This document shows, in pieces, positions 1 through 6,445 of a DNA stretch of 12,729 nt; positions within the stretch are counted from its first letter, which is position 1; each line of letters starts with the position of its first letter. The notes below the pieces were generated by a model that worked only from the letters and a program-made list of their open reading frames with translations, did no database searches and was not told the DNA's origin. Position numbers and translations under genes: made by a program. This stretch comes from Lachnospiraceae bacterium (GTDB taxonomy: Bacteria; Bacillota; Clostridia; Lachnospirales; Lachnospiraceae), in NCBI GenBank assembly GCA_019420465.1, contig JAHZHB010000033.1, positions 22,604 through 35,332 on the forward strand. The letters are read 5' to 3'.

Positions 1-470
1 TCCCGATCGGTCTTCTGCTTATGGTCATTTTAGTGTTGGTTATGGAGTTCGTTCTGAACCATACCAAATTTGGCCGTTACACGATCGCTATCGGTTCCAA
101 CAAGGAAGCTACAAGACTTTCCGGTATCAATGTCAAGTTCTACCATGTTATGGTATATGTTATCTGTGGTCTGTTCGCAGGTCTTGCAGCCATCGCATAT
201 GCAGCTGTAACACCGACTGTACAGCCTGGTACAGGTGCCGGACTTGAGATGGATGCTATCGGTGGTGTATTCGTCGGTGGTGTATCCGCATCCGGTGGTT
301 ACGGTTCCGTACTCGGTTCCTTTGCCGGTATCTTCGTTATCATGCTGTTAAAGACAGGTCTTCCGTACATCGGTCTGGAAGCCAACTGGCAGCAGATCAT
401 CACCGGTCTGGTACTGATCTTCGCCGTACTGATCGATATTATGAAACGTAAACGTGCAGTTGTTGCATAA
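1..470 (+). CDS. Sugar ABC transporter permease (RbsC/XylH type), C-terminal part
   Basis: The reading frame is open from base 3 with no stop, so the gene starts before the window; about 156 residues are visible. The protein is hydrophobic with at least four membrane segments. It carries hallmarks of the BPD_transp_2 family of ribose/xylose-type importers: an IGSNKEATRLSGINV stretch after the first segment, and a later GLEMDAIGGVFVGGVSASGG loop followed by GSVLGS. It ends in a basic KRKRA tail, as permeases of this family often do. It would form the membrane channel of a monosaccharide importer together with an ATPase that is outside the window. The next gene on the same strand is the matching type of binding protein, but a terminator and a new promoter separate them. 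The codons are strongly biased (ggt, gct, ccg, cgt), as in the binding protein and fucI. Fucose as substrate is inferred from context only. Confidence 0.9.
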   Translation, partial: PIGLLLMVILVLVMEFVLNHTKFGRYTIAIGSNKEATRLSGINVKFYHVMVYVICGLFAGLAAIAYAAVTPTVQPGTGAGLEMDAIGGVFVGGVSASGGYGSVLGSFAGIFVIMLLKTGLPYIGLEANWQQIITGLVLIFAVLIDIMKRKRAVVA

Positions 471-499
471 GTTAAAATAAACTGCAGGTGATTAATTAT

Positions 500-552
500 A
501 AGAGCAGATTTTTTGATACATTGTATAATGCTATCCAGAAATCTGCTCTTTT
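500..552 (+). terminator. Intrinsic terminator after the permease gene
   Basis: A perfect 12-bp stem (AAGAGCAGATTT at 500-511 with AAATCTGCTCTT at 539-550) is followed by a short T run, 30 bases after the permease stop. The loop is long (27 nt) and AT-rich, which weakens it somewhat. It would uncouple the binding-protein gene from the permease transcript. Confidence 0.7.
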
Positions 553-560
553 ATTTACGC

Positions 561-652
561 GGGCAACGAACCAAAGTCCATGCTTGCATGAGACCTTGTC
601 GATTGCCGCGATAACTTGAGAAACTCGCGGAGCGTGTCTCTCATAGTTGCCT
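561..652. other. Structured intergenic element, possible dispersed repeat or small RNA
   Basis: The 530-bp gap 471-1000 holds no gene. This 92-base part of it is more GC-rich than its flanks and can fold as nested helices. The outer arms GGGCAAC (561-567) and GTTGCCT (646-652) close it. ATGAGA (588-593) pairs with TCTCAT (639-644), and CCGCG (606-610) with CGCGG (626-630). A local CATGC-TT-GCATG inverted repeat (579-590) competes with the second helix. It lies between a terminator and the next promoter, so it may be a dispersed palindromic repeat rather than a leader. No known RNA family was recognised. Confidence 0.4.
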
Positions 653-832
653 TGGCATATAAAAGAAAGCTTCAGCGTAGATCTGTATTATAGTATATTT
701 AAAATTGCAAAAGTATATATAACTATTCTGTGCCGGATTTGTACAAAATGAAATAACAACGGTTCAAACTTAAGTAGAACTGATTTCCGGAATCTAGGTA
801 AAATATACTAAAATATTTCCTAAAAAACGTCA

Positions 833-865
833 ATTTGTCAAAAAACACAAAGAGTATTGACAAAT
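833..865. promoter_or_regulatory. Inverted repeat overlapping the -35 box of the binding-protein promoter
   Basis: ATTTGTCAA (833-841) and TTGACAAAT (857-865) are perfect 9-bp inverted arms, 24 bp centre to centre. The right arm contains the TTGACA -35 hexamer. A dimeric regulator bound here would block or modulate polymerase. The rest of the gap (660-830) is AT-rich and shows nothing else definite. Confidence 0.45.
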
Positions 866-886
866 GAATGTGCAAGGTGCAATAAT
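857..886 (+). promoter_or_regulatory. Sigma-A type promoter for the sugar-binding protein gene
   Basis: TTGACA (857-862), an 18-bp spacer and AATAAT (881-886, five of six consensus bases). The predicted start near 893 gives a leader of roughly 108 nt before the ATG at 1001. The leader contains GCGAAACG (930-937), which also occurs upstream of fucI. Confidence 0.65.
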
Positions 887-1000
887 AAGAAGGCGTTAGA
901 AAACGCAACATAAGAAAGAATATGCGATGGCGAAACGTTTAGTTTTGACATTTCATATAAAAAGGAAAAGATCAAAAAAAGATCAAGGAGGAACACTAAC

Positions 1001-2263
1001 ATGAAAAAGAAAGTTTTAGCATCCGTTCTGAGTGCAGCAATGGTTGCAACAATGTTCGCAGGATGCGGATCCAGCTCCAGCGCAACACCGGCAAGCTCTG
1101 CAGCTCCGGCTTCCAGCGCAACACAGGAATCTTCCGCAGCACCGGAAAGCTCTGCTGCAGCAGAAGCATCTGATGCAGAGGTATCCGAAGCACCGGCAGC
1201 TTCCAGCGCTACTGGCGAGACAGCTGATGACCCGACAAAACAGTTCGATGGTCTGACAGCTAACGAAGCTTACGAGTTCCCGATGATGGTTAAATCCTTC
1301 CAGTCTACATACTGGCAGGCAGCTGTTAAAGGTATGCAGCAGGCTGCTGATGAGCTCGGTGTTAAATTTAACCCACAGGGACCGAACTCTGAGTCCGATA
1401 TCGCTGATCAGGTTAACATGATCAACACAGCTATCAACACCAACCCGAAGGGTCTTGGCCTGGCAGCTTGTGATACAAGCTCCGTACTGGATGCTCTGCA
1501 GACATGTGCAGACAAGAATATCCCGGTAGTTTGCTTCGATACTGGTGTTACTGACGCTCCGGAAGGCTCCGTAGTTTGTACAGTAGCTACAGACAACGCT
1601 CAGGCTGGTTCTGTTGCAGCTGATCATATGTATGAAGCACTGAAAGATATTATTGCAAACGCTGATGGCCAGGTTGTTATCGGTGAAGTTAACCAGGATG
1701 CTACAGCTCAGAACATTCAGCAGCGTGGTTTAGGTTTCATCAACAAGATGATCGAACTGGTTAAAGCTGATGGCAAGACTGTTGCTGTATCCGGTAACGA
1801 GTTCTATGTAAACGGTGCTGAAGGCGCTGACGGCGATGCTGCATCTGCAGACGTTGTTATCGAGGTTGCCGTACCGGCTCAGACAACTGTAGAGCTTTGC
1901 TCCACAGAGGCTCAGACAATCCTTTCCAAAGATAACGTAATCGGTATCTTCGGTTCCAACCAGGTTTCTGCAGAGGGTGTTCTGGCAGCTAACGCTAACC
2001 TGAACGTTCTTGGTGGTGACTTCGCTAACGGTGATGTTCTTGGCGTTGGTTTCGATGCTGGTTCTATCATCAAAGCAGCTGTTACAGACGGCACATTCTA
2101 CGGCGCTGTTACACAGTCTCCGCTGATGATGGGTTACTACGCAATCTACGCTCTGACAGCAGCAGCTAACGGACAGGAACTGCAGGATGTTCCGACATCT
2201 GGTTACTGGTATGATTCTACTAACATCAACGACGAGAGCATCGCTCCGAACCTTTACGACTAA
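1001..2263 (+). CDS. Sugar ABC transporter substrate-binding lipoprotein
   Basis: The 420-residue protein binds a sugar outside the cell and delivers it to the ABC permease. Residues 1-22 form a lipoprotein signal peptide: KKK start, hydrophobic core, then FAGC, with Cys22 as the lipidated residue. A Ser/Ala/Pro/Glu-rich linker follows to about residue 78. The rest is a Peripla_BP_4 fold of the ribose/galactose-binding type, beginning at about residue 93 with FPMMVKSFQSTYWQAAVKGM. The AAGGAGG at 985-991 sits 9 nt before the ATG. The gene has its own promoter and terminator, so it can be expressed far above the permease, which is usual for binding proteins. Codons are strongly biased, suggesting high expression. 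Substrate is not readable from sequence; fucose, rhamnose or a pentose would fit the nearby catabolic genes. Confidence 0.92.
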   Translation: MKKKVLASVLSAAMVATMFAGCGSSSSATPASSAAPASSATQESSAAPESSAAAEASDAEVSEAPAASSATGETADDPTKQFDGLTANEAYEFPMMVKSFQSTYWQAAVKGMQQAADELGVKFNPQGPNSESDIADQVNMINTAINTNPKGLGLAACDTSSVLDALQTCADKNIPVVCFDTGVTDAPEGSVVCTVATDNAQAGSVAADHMYEALKDIIANADGQVVIGEVNQDATAQNIQQRGLGFINKMIELVKADGKTVAVSGNEFYVNGAEGADGDAASADVVIEVAVPAQTTVELCSTEAQTILSKDNVIGIFGSNQVSAEGVLAANANLNVLGGDFANGDVLGVGFDAGSIIKAAVTDGTFYGAVTQSPLMMGYYAIYALTAAANGQELQDVPTSGYWYDSTNINDESIAPNLYD

Positions 2264-2313
2264 TCGAAAGGCTTACCGTTTGTTAGTATAAACATGACGT
2301 GAGTAGATTTAAG

Positions 2314-2344
2314 GGGGAAGTACCTTAGGGTACTTCCTCTTTTT
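2314..2344 (+). terminator. Intrinsic terminator of the binding-protein gene
   Basis: GGAAGTACC (2316-2324) and GGTACTTCC (2329-2337) form a 9-bp stem with a TTAG loop, extendable by two pairs, followed by five T residues. It lies about 50 bases after the stop codon. Confidence 0.9.
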
Positions 2345-2435
2345 ATATACCGTTCACATCGTGTGTTGCAATATCATTGACAACGATAAACGCTAATCAT
2401 CGTATCTGATCCGGTAAAGCAGTTCTGATTGCGTC

Positions 2436-2464
2436 TGGAAAAACCGTAAAAAATATGCTACAAT
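2436..2464 (+). promoter_or_regulatory. Promoter of the histidine phosphatase gene
   Basis: TGGAAA (2436-2441, four of six consensus bases), a 17-bp spacer and an extended -10, TGC-TACAAT (2456-2464). The predicted start is near 2471. This places the possible upstream ATG at 2455 before the transcript start and supports translation from 2515. Confidence 0.5.
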
Positions 2465-2514
2465 CTCCCCGGACTGAAATATCTGAAAAGATACAGTTTG
2501 AGGAGGATGAAAAA

Positions 2515-3246
2515 ATGAGATTAATGATCGTCAGACACGGTGATCCGGATTATGATAAGGATTCGCTGACAGAAAAAGGTTTCAGAGAGGCAGAGCTTCT
2601 GTCCGAGAGACTGATAAAGGAAAAACTGGATTATATATATGTTTCGCCTATGGGACGCGCACAGCGAACGGCGGAGCCGACACTGAAAAAGACCGGAAAA
2701 AAGGCTGTCACCTGTGAATGGCTGCGGGAGTTTTCACCCCAGATCATGCGTCCTGATGTGACGGATAAAAAGATGATCGTCTGGGACTGGCTGCCGAAAG
2801 ACTGGCTGGCAGATCCGGCCTATGCAGATCCGGCTACCTGGTGTGACACAGAAATCATGAAAGCCGGACATGTCCGGGAGGAATATGAGTGGGTGATCCG
2901 AAATTTTGATCAGGTGCTGGCTACACACGGATATGTCCGTGACGGTGAAGCTTACAGAGTAGAAAAAGAAAATGAGGATACCCTGGTATTTTTCTGCCAT
3001 TTCGGTCTGCAGTGTGTACTGCTCAGCCATCTGATGAATGTTTCTCCGATGACTTTGTGGCACTTCACAAGTGCGTCACCATCCAGTGTGACTACGATCT
3101 ATACAGAGGAGCGAAGAGAAGGGACGGCTGTATTTCGAATTAACAGCTTCGGTGATCAGTCTCATCTGTATGCGGGAAATGAAAAACCGTCCTTTGCGGC
3201 CAGGTTCTGTGAAACATATCATAATACACAGGAACGTCACGACTGA
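2515..3246 (+). CDS. Histidine phosphatase family protein (phosphoglycerate mutase-like)
   Basis: The 243-residue cytosolic protein belongs to the histidine phosphatase superfamily. It opens with MRLMIVRHGD, giving the catalytic His8 in the RHG motif. It continues with SPMGRAQRTAEPT (Arg48, Arg51 region), an acidic-site candidate Glu68, and the second catalytic histidine, His162, in FFCHFG. These steps match phosphatase and mutase members that pass a phosphate through His8. The physiological substrate cannot be told; the insert of Trp-rich residues around 89-99 is unlike cofactor-dependent phosphoglycerate mutase, so a small-molecule phosphatase is more likely. AGGAGG at 2501-2506 lies 8 nt before the chosen ATG. 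An in-frame ATG at 2455 lacks a ribosome site and overlaps the -10 box. The gene stands alone, with a terminator upstream and a fresh promoter downstream. Confidence 0.85.
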   Translation: MRLMIVRHGDPDYDKDSLTEKGFREAELLSERLIKEKLDYIYVSPMGRAQRTAEPTLKKTGKKAVTCEWLREFSPQIMRPDVTDKKMIVWDWLPKDWLADPAYADPATWCDTEIMKAGHVREEYEWVIRNFDQVLATHGYVRDGEAYRVEKENEDTLVFFCHFGLQCVLLSHLMNVSPMTLWHFTSASPSSVTTIYTEERREGTAVFRINSFGDQSHLYAGNEKPSFAARFCETYHNTQERHD

Positions 3247-3354
3247 TCGTGAAATATGCTGCTGTCTACAGGAGGCAAACAAGGGGATACGTTTTCTAGT
3301 GTGAATATTAACCGCAAAATGCAGAAAAAATTTGTCGAATATACAAGTTTCGGA

Positions 3355-3382
3355 TTGACAGCAACAAATATTTGCTTATAAT
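3355..3382 (+). promoter_or_regulatory. Consensus promoter of the lrgA-lrgB-gntR-HAD operon
   Basis: TTGACA (3355-3360), a 16-bp spacer and TATAAT (3377-3382): both hexamers are perfect, and a TG lies just upstream of the -10. The predicted start is near 3389, inside the operator palindrome. A promoter this strong would normally need repression. Confidence 0.85.
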
Positions 3383-3414
3383 AATTGGTAGTGCCAATTT
3401 TGGTACTACCAATT
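3383..3414. promoter_or_regulatory. Twin FadR/PdhR-type operators over the transcription start
   Basis: The 32-bp stretch is nearly one perfect palindrome built from two sites. Site 1 is AATTGGTAGTGCCAATT (3383-3399). Site 2 is TTGGT-ACT-ACCAA (3400-3412) with flanking T-rich bases. Their centres (3391 and 3406) are 15 bp apart. The form TTGGT-N3-ACCAA is the known operator type of FadR-subfamily GntR proteins such as PdhR and LldR. A gene for such a protein is third in this operon. Because T residues follow (3413-3417), the transcript could also form a terminator-like hairpin, but the predicted start falls inside the left arm, which favours a DNA operator. Confidence 0.7.
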
Positions 3415-3438
3415 TTTGTTGCGGAAGAGAGATGGAAT

Positions 3439-3822
3439 ATGAAGTATGTAAAGCAGTTCGTGATCATTATCGCGATATCGTTTCTTGGTGAATTTCTGAA
3501 ATATGTACTGCCACTGCCGGTACCGGCCAGTATATACGGCATGATACTGATGTTTGCAGCGTTGCTTACCGGTGTGTTAAAACTGGATGATGTGAAGGAT
3601 GCGGCGAAATTTCTGATCGAGATCATGCCACTGATGTTTATCCCGGCAGGTGTTGGCCTGATGGTGTCCTGGGATACATTAAAACCATTGCTGATCCCGG
3701 TGGCCATTATTACTGTGGTGACGATCATCACTGTTATGATCGTCAGCGGTCATACAGCACAGTTTGTGCTGCATAAACAGGAAAAAGGAGGTGCAGATCA
3801 TGCAGAATCTTCTGACAGATAG
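3439..3822 (+). CDS. lrgA: CidA/LrgA family membrane protein
   Basis: The 127-residue protein has four predicted membrane segments (about 5-25, 28-47, 60-77 and 83-105) and a short charged C-terminal tail. The family core is clear: LPLPVPASIYGMILMFAALL followed by KFLIEIMPLMFIPAGVGLM. LrgA works with LrgB in the cytoplasmic membrane. The pair was first described as holin-like modulators of murein hydrolase in Staphylococcus; later work links homologues to small carboxylate transport (pyruvate in Bacillus PftAB and Streptococcus LrgAB, glycolate and glycerate in plant PLGG1). The chosen ATG at 3439 follows a moderate GGAAGAGAG ribosome site and starts the protein just before the first membrane helix. 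An upstream TTG at 3385 would overlap the promoter start and is unlikely. First gene of a four-gene operon. Confidence 0.88.
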   Translation: MKYVKQFVIIIAISFLGEFLKYVLPLPVPASIYGMILMFAALLTGVLKLDDVKDAAKFLIEIMPLMFIPAGVGLMVSWDTLKPLLIPVAIITVVTIITVMIVSGHTAQFVLHKQEKGGADHAESSDR

Positions 3823-4492
3823 TGTTTTCTTTGGCGTAACACTCAGTATTGTTGCCTACCTGATCGGTGATCTGATTAAAAAGAAGACTGGGCTGGGCAT
3901 CTTTAATCCGCTGTTGATTTCTATTGCCATCTGCATCGCTGTGCTGGCGGTATCGGGTGTGGATTATGATACATATAATGCCAGTGCGCATTATCTGAGC
4001 TGGTTTCTGACACCGGCAACCGTCTGTCTGGCTGTACCGCTGTATGAACAGCTGGAGCTGTTAAAGAAAAACTGGCTGGCTATGCTGCTTGGTATCGGCA
4101 CCGGTGTACTGACGAGTGTGGTTACTGTATTTGTGCTGGCAAAGCTCCTGGGATTGAATCATCAGGAATATGTGACACTCCTGCCAAAATCGATCACGAC
4201 AGCGATCGGCATGGGTGTATCCGAAGAACTGGGCGGTTATGTAACGATCACAGTAGCTGTGATCATTATTACCGGTGTACTGGGAAATATTCTGGCAGAA
4301 CTGATCTGCAAAGTATTTAAAATCGAACACCCCATTGCCAAAGGTCTGGCGATCGGTTCGGCATCCCATGCGATCGGTACGGCTAAAGCCATGGAGATGG
4401 GTGAAGTCGAAGGCGCGATCAGCAGTCTGGCGATCGCTGTAGCCGGTGTGCTGACTGTAGTGGCTGCGTCTGTTTTTGCCAATTTCCTGTAA
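3800..4492 (+). CDS. lrgB: LrgB family membrane protein
   Basis: The 230-residue polytopic membrane protein is the partner of LrgA. Diagnostic LrgB motifs are present: LLPKSITTAIGMGVSEELGG (about 117-136) and GSASHAIGTAKAMEMGEVEG (about 186-205), followed by a terminal hydrophobic stretch ending the protein. AAGGAGG at 3785-3791 sets the start at the ATG at 3800, inside the end of lrgA; the 23-bp overlap implies translational coupling and a joint complex. Length is normal for the family. Neighbouring genes for an FCD-type GntR regulator and a phosphoglycolate phosphatase-like enzyme point to carboxylate transport rather than cell lysis, though this remains inference. Confidence 0.9.
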   Translation: MQNLLTDSVFFGVTLSIVAYLIGDLIKKKTGLGIFNPLLISIAICIAVLAVSGVDYDTYNASAHYLSWFLTPATVCLAVPLYEQLELLKKNWLAMLLGIGTGVLTSVVTVFVLAKLLGLNHQEYVTLLPKSITTAIGMGVSEELGGYVTITVAVIIITGVLGNILAELICKVFKIEHPIAKGLAIGSASHAIGTAKAMEMGEVEGAISSLAIAVAGVLTVVAASVFANFL

Positions 4493-4576
4493 CATGCGGC
4501 TTTTGACTGTGGACATGCTATGCTGTCAGAAAAAGGAAATGTACAGGCAAATCTTATAAGAAAAGGAGAGGACAAG

Positions 4577-5251
4577 TTGACCGGACAGGAATACGATAAG
4601 GCATTTCAATACATATACCGGCTGATTCTTGACGGGACTGTCCGTCCGGGAGACAGACTGCCGACGGAACGTCTGATCGCTGAGACACTTGGTATCAGCC
4701 GCAATTCCACCAGAGAAGCACTGAGTATTTTTCTGGCCATGGGGATGATCGAACGGCGCCAGGGATCGGGAAACTATGTGGCCGGAAACTTCGGCCCGGC
4801 CCTGCAGCAGATGATCTACATGATGCTGGCTGTAAACACGACCAATCAGAACGATATCTGCACATTTCGAAAATATATGGAAAAAGCCGTATGTGCGGCC
4901 CTGAATGAGGCTGATAAAGAGGAAAACTGGTATATAAGGCTGGAGGAAATCCTGAACCGTCCGGTGCGGACGATAGAAGAAGAGATCGAACGGGACAGAG
5001 ATTTTCATTATGGGCTGATCTGTGAGACAAAAAACACGTTCTGGATCACGATCATGGATGCTGTGGTCGAGGTATATCGTGAGTGGATCGACAGATGTCT
5101 GAGAAAAGTATCCGAAGCTGTCCGCGGTGAACTGGGACAGATACATAAGGATATCCTGGAAGGTCTGAAGAAAGGTGATATGCAGCGCTGCCATGCGGCG
5201 ATCGACCGGCATTACGATATCATAGATGCAGCGATGGAGGTAGAAAGATGA
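4577..5251 (+). CDS. GntR family regulator, FadR subfamily with FCD ligand domain
   Basis: The 224-residue regulator has an N-terminal winged helix (about 5-68) with the GntR signature PGDRLPTERLIAETLGISR, then NSTREAL and a RRQGSGNYV wing. The C-terminal FCD domain is all-helical. It holds a likely metal and ligand site: Asp140, His144 (in ERDRDFHYGL), His190 and His212. FCD proteins that keep this site (LldR, GlcC and relatives) bind small carboxylates. The start is taken as TTG at 4577 because AAAGGAG (4562-4568) precedes it by 8 nt and it begins right before the DNA-binding domain; an in-frame ATG at 4520 would add 19 residues without a good ribosome site. It overlaps the next gene by 4 bp (ATGA). 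It probably represses its own operon through the palindromes at 3383-3414. Confidence 0.85.
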   Translation: MTGQEYDKAFQYIYRLILDGTVRPGDRLPTERLIAETLGISRNSTREALSIFLAMGMIERRQGSGNYVAGNFGPALQQMIYMMLAVNTTNQNDICTFRKYMEKAVCAALNEADKEENWYIRLEEILNRPVRTIEEEIERDRDFHYGLICETKNTFWITIMDAVVEVYREWIDRCLRKVSEAVRGELGQIHKDILEGLKKGDMQRCHAAIDRHYDIIDAAMEVER

Positions 5252-5895
5252 AGTATGATCTGTTGATTTTTGATCTGGATGGCACGATCCTGGACACGCT
5301 GGAGGATCTGAAGGAAAGCACGAATTATGCGCTCACTTTTCATGGTTATCCGGCACGTACACTGGACGAGGTGCGAAGATTTGTGGGAAATGGTATCGGA
5401 AAGCTGATCGAGAGAGCTGTACCATCACAAACATCTGCAGAGGAGACAGACAGGGTACTGGCAACGTTTAAACGTCATTATGGTAAACATTGTGCGGATC
5501 ATACAAAACCGTACGTGGGTATTGAGGCGTTACTGAAAAAACTGCGTGAAAAAGGCTGCCAGACGGCCATCGTGTCGAATAAGGCGGATTTTGCAGTACA
5601 GGAATTGAAGGACCAGTATTTCCCGGGCCTGTTTGATTTTGTGGTCGGCGAACGGGAAGGCATTCGCAGAAAGCCGTGCCCGGACAGTGTGAATGAAGTG
5701 TTAAAGACGCTGGGTAAGACGGTCACACAGGCCATATATATCGGTGATTCGGATGTGGATATCGATACGGCAAAAAATGCCGGTATGGATGTGATCGGTG
5801 TCAGCTGGGGCTTCAGAGGCAGAAAGTTTCTTGAAGAGCATGGTGCTGCAAAGATCGCAGATCAGCCGGAAGATATCTGGAAGTTTGTGGAATAA
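5248..5895 (+). CDS. HAD-superfamily hydrolase, phosphoglycolate phosphatase-like
   Basis: The 215-residue cytosolic enzyme has all four HAD motifs: DLDGT with nucleophile Asp9 and acid Asp11, Ser110 in AIVSNK, Lys142 in RRKPCPD, and GDSDVD (Asp167, Asp171). A helical cap lies between about residues 15 and 85. The end region WGFRGRKFLEEHGA (from about 187) and overall length match phosphoglycolate phosphatase (Gph) and close relatives, which free glycolate from 2-phosphoglycolate; related HAD enzymes act on other sugar phosphates, so the substrate is provisional. GGAGG at 5236-5240 precedes the ATG, which overlaps the stop of the regulator gene. Tight coupling to an FCD regulator and LrgAB suggests its product, or a close relative of it, is what the regulator senses or the carrier moves. 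Confidence 0.82.
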   Translation: MKYDLLIFDLDGTILDTLEDLKESTNYALTFHGYPARTLDEVRRFVGNGIGKLIERAVPSQTSAEETDRVLATFKRHYGKHCADHTKPYVGIEALLKKLREKGCQTAIVSNKADFAVQELKDQYFPGLFDFVVGEREGIRRKPCPDSVNEVLKTLGKTVTQAIYIGDSDVDIDTAKNAGMDVIGVSWGFRGRKFLEEHGAAKIADQPEDIWKFVE

Positions 5896-5914
5896 CAGAA
5901 GTGTAAAAACAGTA

Positions 5915-5960
5915 AAAGGAGAAAGCAGAAACAGAAAAAAGACTGCTTTATCCTTTTTTT
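5915..5960 (+). terminator. Terminator of the lrgAB operon, probably bidirectional
   Basis: AAAGGAGAAAGCAG (5915-5928) pairs with CTGCTTTATCCTTT (5943-5956) with one internal mismatch, and a run of seven T ends at 5960. On the other strand the stem is followed by TTTTAC, so it can also stop the converging XRE transcript. Confidence 0.85.
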
Positions 5961-5996
5961 GTATGTACGCGAAAATAGACACAATACGTCGGAAAA

Positions 5997-6341
5997 CTAT
6001 TCTTCTTTTTTATCTTTTCGTAAAATATGCAGCATATAATGAAACACCTTTAAAAGCTCGGCTGCTTCGGCATCTGTACATGTCTGCACCTCCAGAAGCA
6101 GTTGCTGTTTGTTGGGTTCATTGTCTGCGATATCCGAGTAGAAAAGCCTGTCTGCGGGAATCTTTAAGTAGGTTACCAGAGAATACAGACTGTCAAATTT
6201 GGGATTTCCCCGATAATTTTCAATATTTAATATGGTTTTGTCACCGAGTCCGAGTTCTTCGGAAAGCTCACTCTGGGTCAGCTGTGCTTTTTCACGGGCG
6301 TCGCGGATCACCATACCAAGATTCTGCTTGATCTTATCCAT
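5997..6341 (-). CDS. XRE family helix-turn-helix regulator
   Basis: The 114-residue protein has a Cro/C1-type HTH domain at about residues 8-62. It contains IRDAREKAQLTQSELSEELG, then DKTILNIENYRGNPKFDSL and YLKIPADRLF, the usual five-helix pattern. The remaining 45 residues form a helical tail (AEAAELLKVFHYMLHILRK) that probably dimerises; no ligand or enzyme domain follows. An AGGTG ribosome site lies 7 nt before the ATG. It converges on the HAD gene and lies downstream of the AraC gene on the same strand, with about 100 bp between them. A perfect 12-bp palindrome lies in that gap and may be its operator. The target genes are not evident. Confidence 0.85.
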   Translation of the reverse strand: MDKIKQNLGMVIRDAREKAQLTQSELSEELGLGDKTILNIENYRGNPKFDSLYSLVTYLKIPADRLFYSDIADNEPNKQQLLLEVQTCTDAEAAELLKVFHYMLHILRKDKKEE

Positions 6342-6385
6342 TGCATTTCACCTCATGCCTAGTTTACAGTACAGATTCCTGGTTA

Positions 6386-6397
6386 GGAATGCATTCC
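6386..6397. promoter_or_regulatory. Perfect palindrome upstream of the XRE gene
   Basis: GGAATGCATTCC is a 12-bp perfect palindrome about 45 bp before the XRE start codon. XRE repressors often bind such sites in their own promoters. No convincing -35/-10 pair was found around it. Confidence 0.35.
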
Positions 6398-6445
6398 ATT
6401 GGACTATGAAAGTGTAACACAAAGGACAAAGAAGAGTAAAAGGCA

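Noticed and set aside
561..652. tRNA gene
   Set aside because: The outer arms are 7 bp as in an acceptor stem, but there is no T-loop GTTCGA sequence, no D-loop GG, and no proper anticodon arm at the expected distance.
926..945. Standard CcpA cre site
   Set aside because: Only the AA-N-CG-N-T core matches; the outer TG and CA bases are missing here and also at 7440-7454.
1001..1256. Other reading frames over the Ser/Ala-rich linker of the binding protein
   Set aside because: The repetitive GCA/AGC codons of the linker open all frames; only the lipoprotein frame has a ribosome site and a sensible protein.
2377..2408. Promoter starting from TTGACA at 2377
   Set aside because: No acceptable -10 box at 16-18 bp; the extended -10 at 2456-2464 is a better candidate.
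3237..3252. Terminator after the histidine phosphatase gene (TCACGA-CTGA-TCGTGA)
   Set aside because: Six-base arms with no T run, overlapping the stop codon; more likely chance symmetry.
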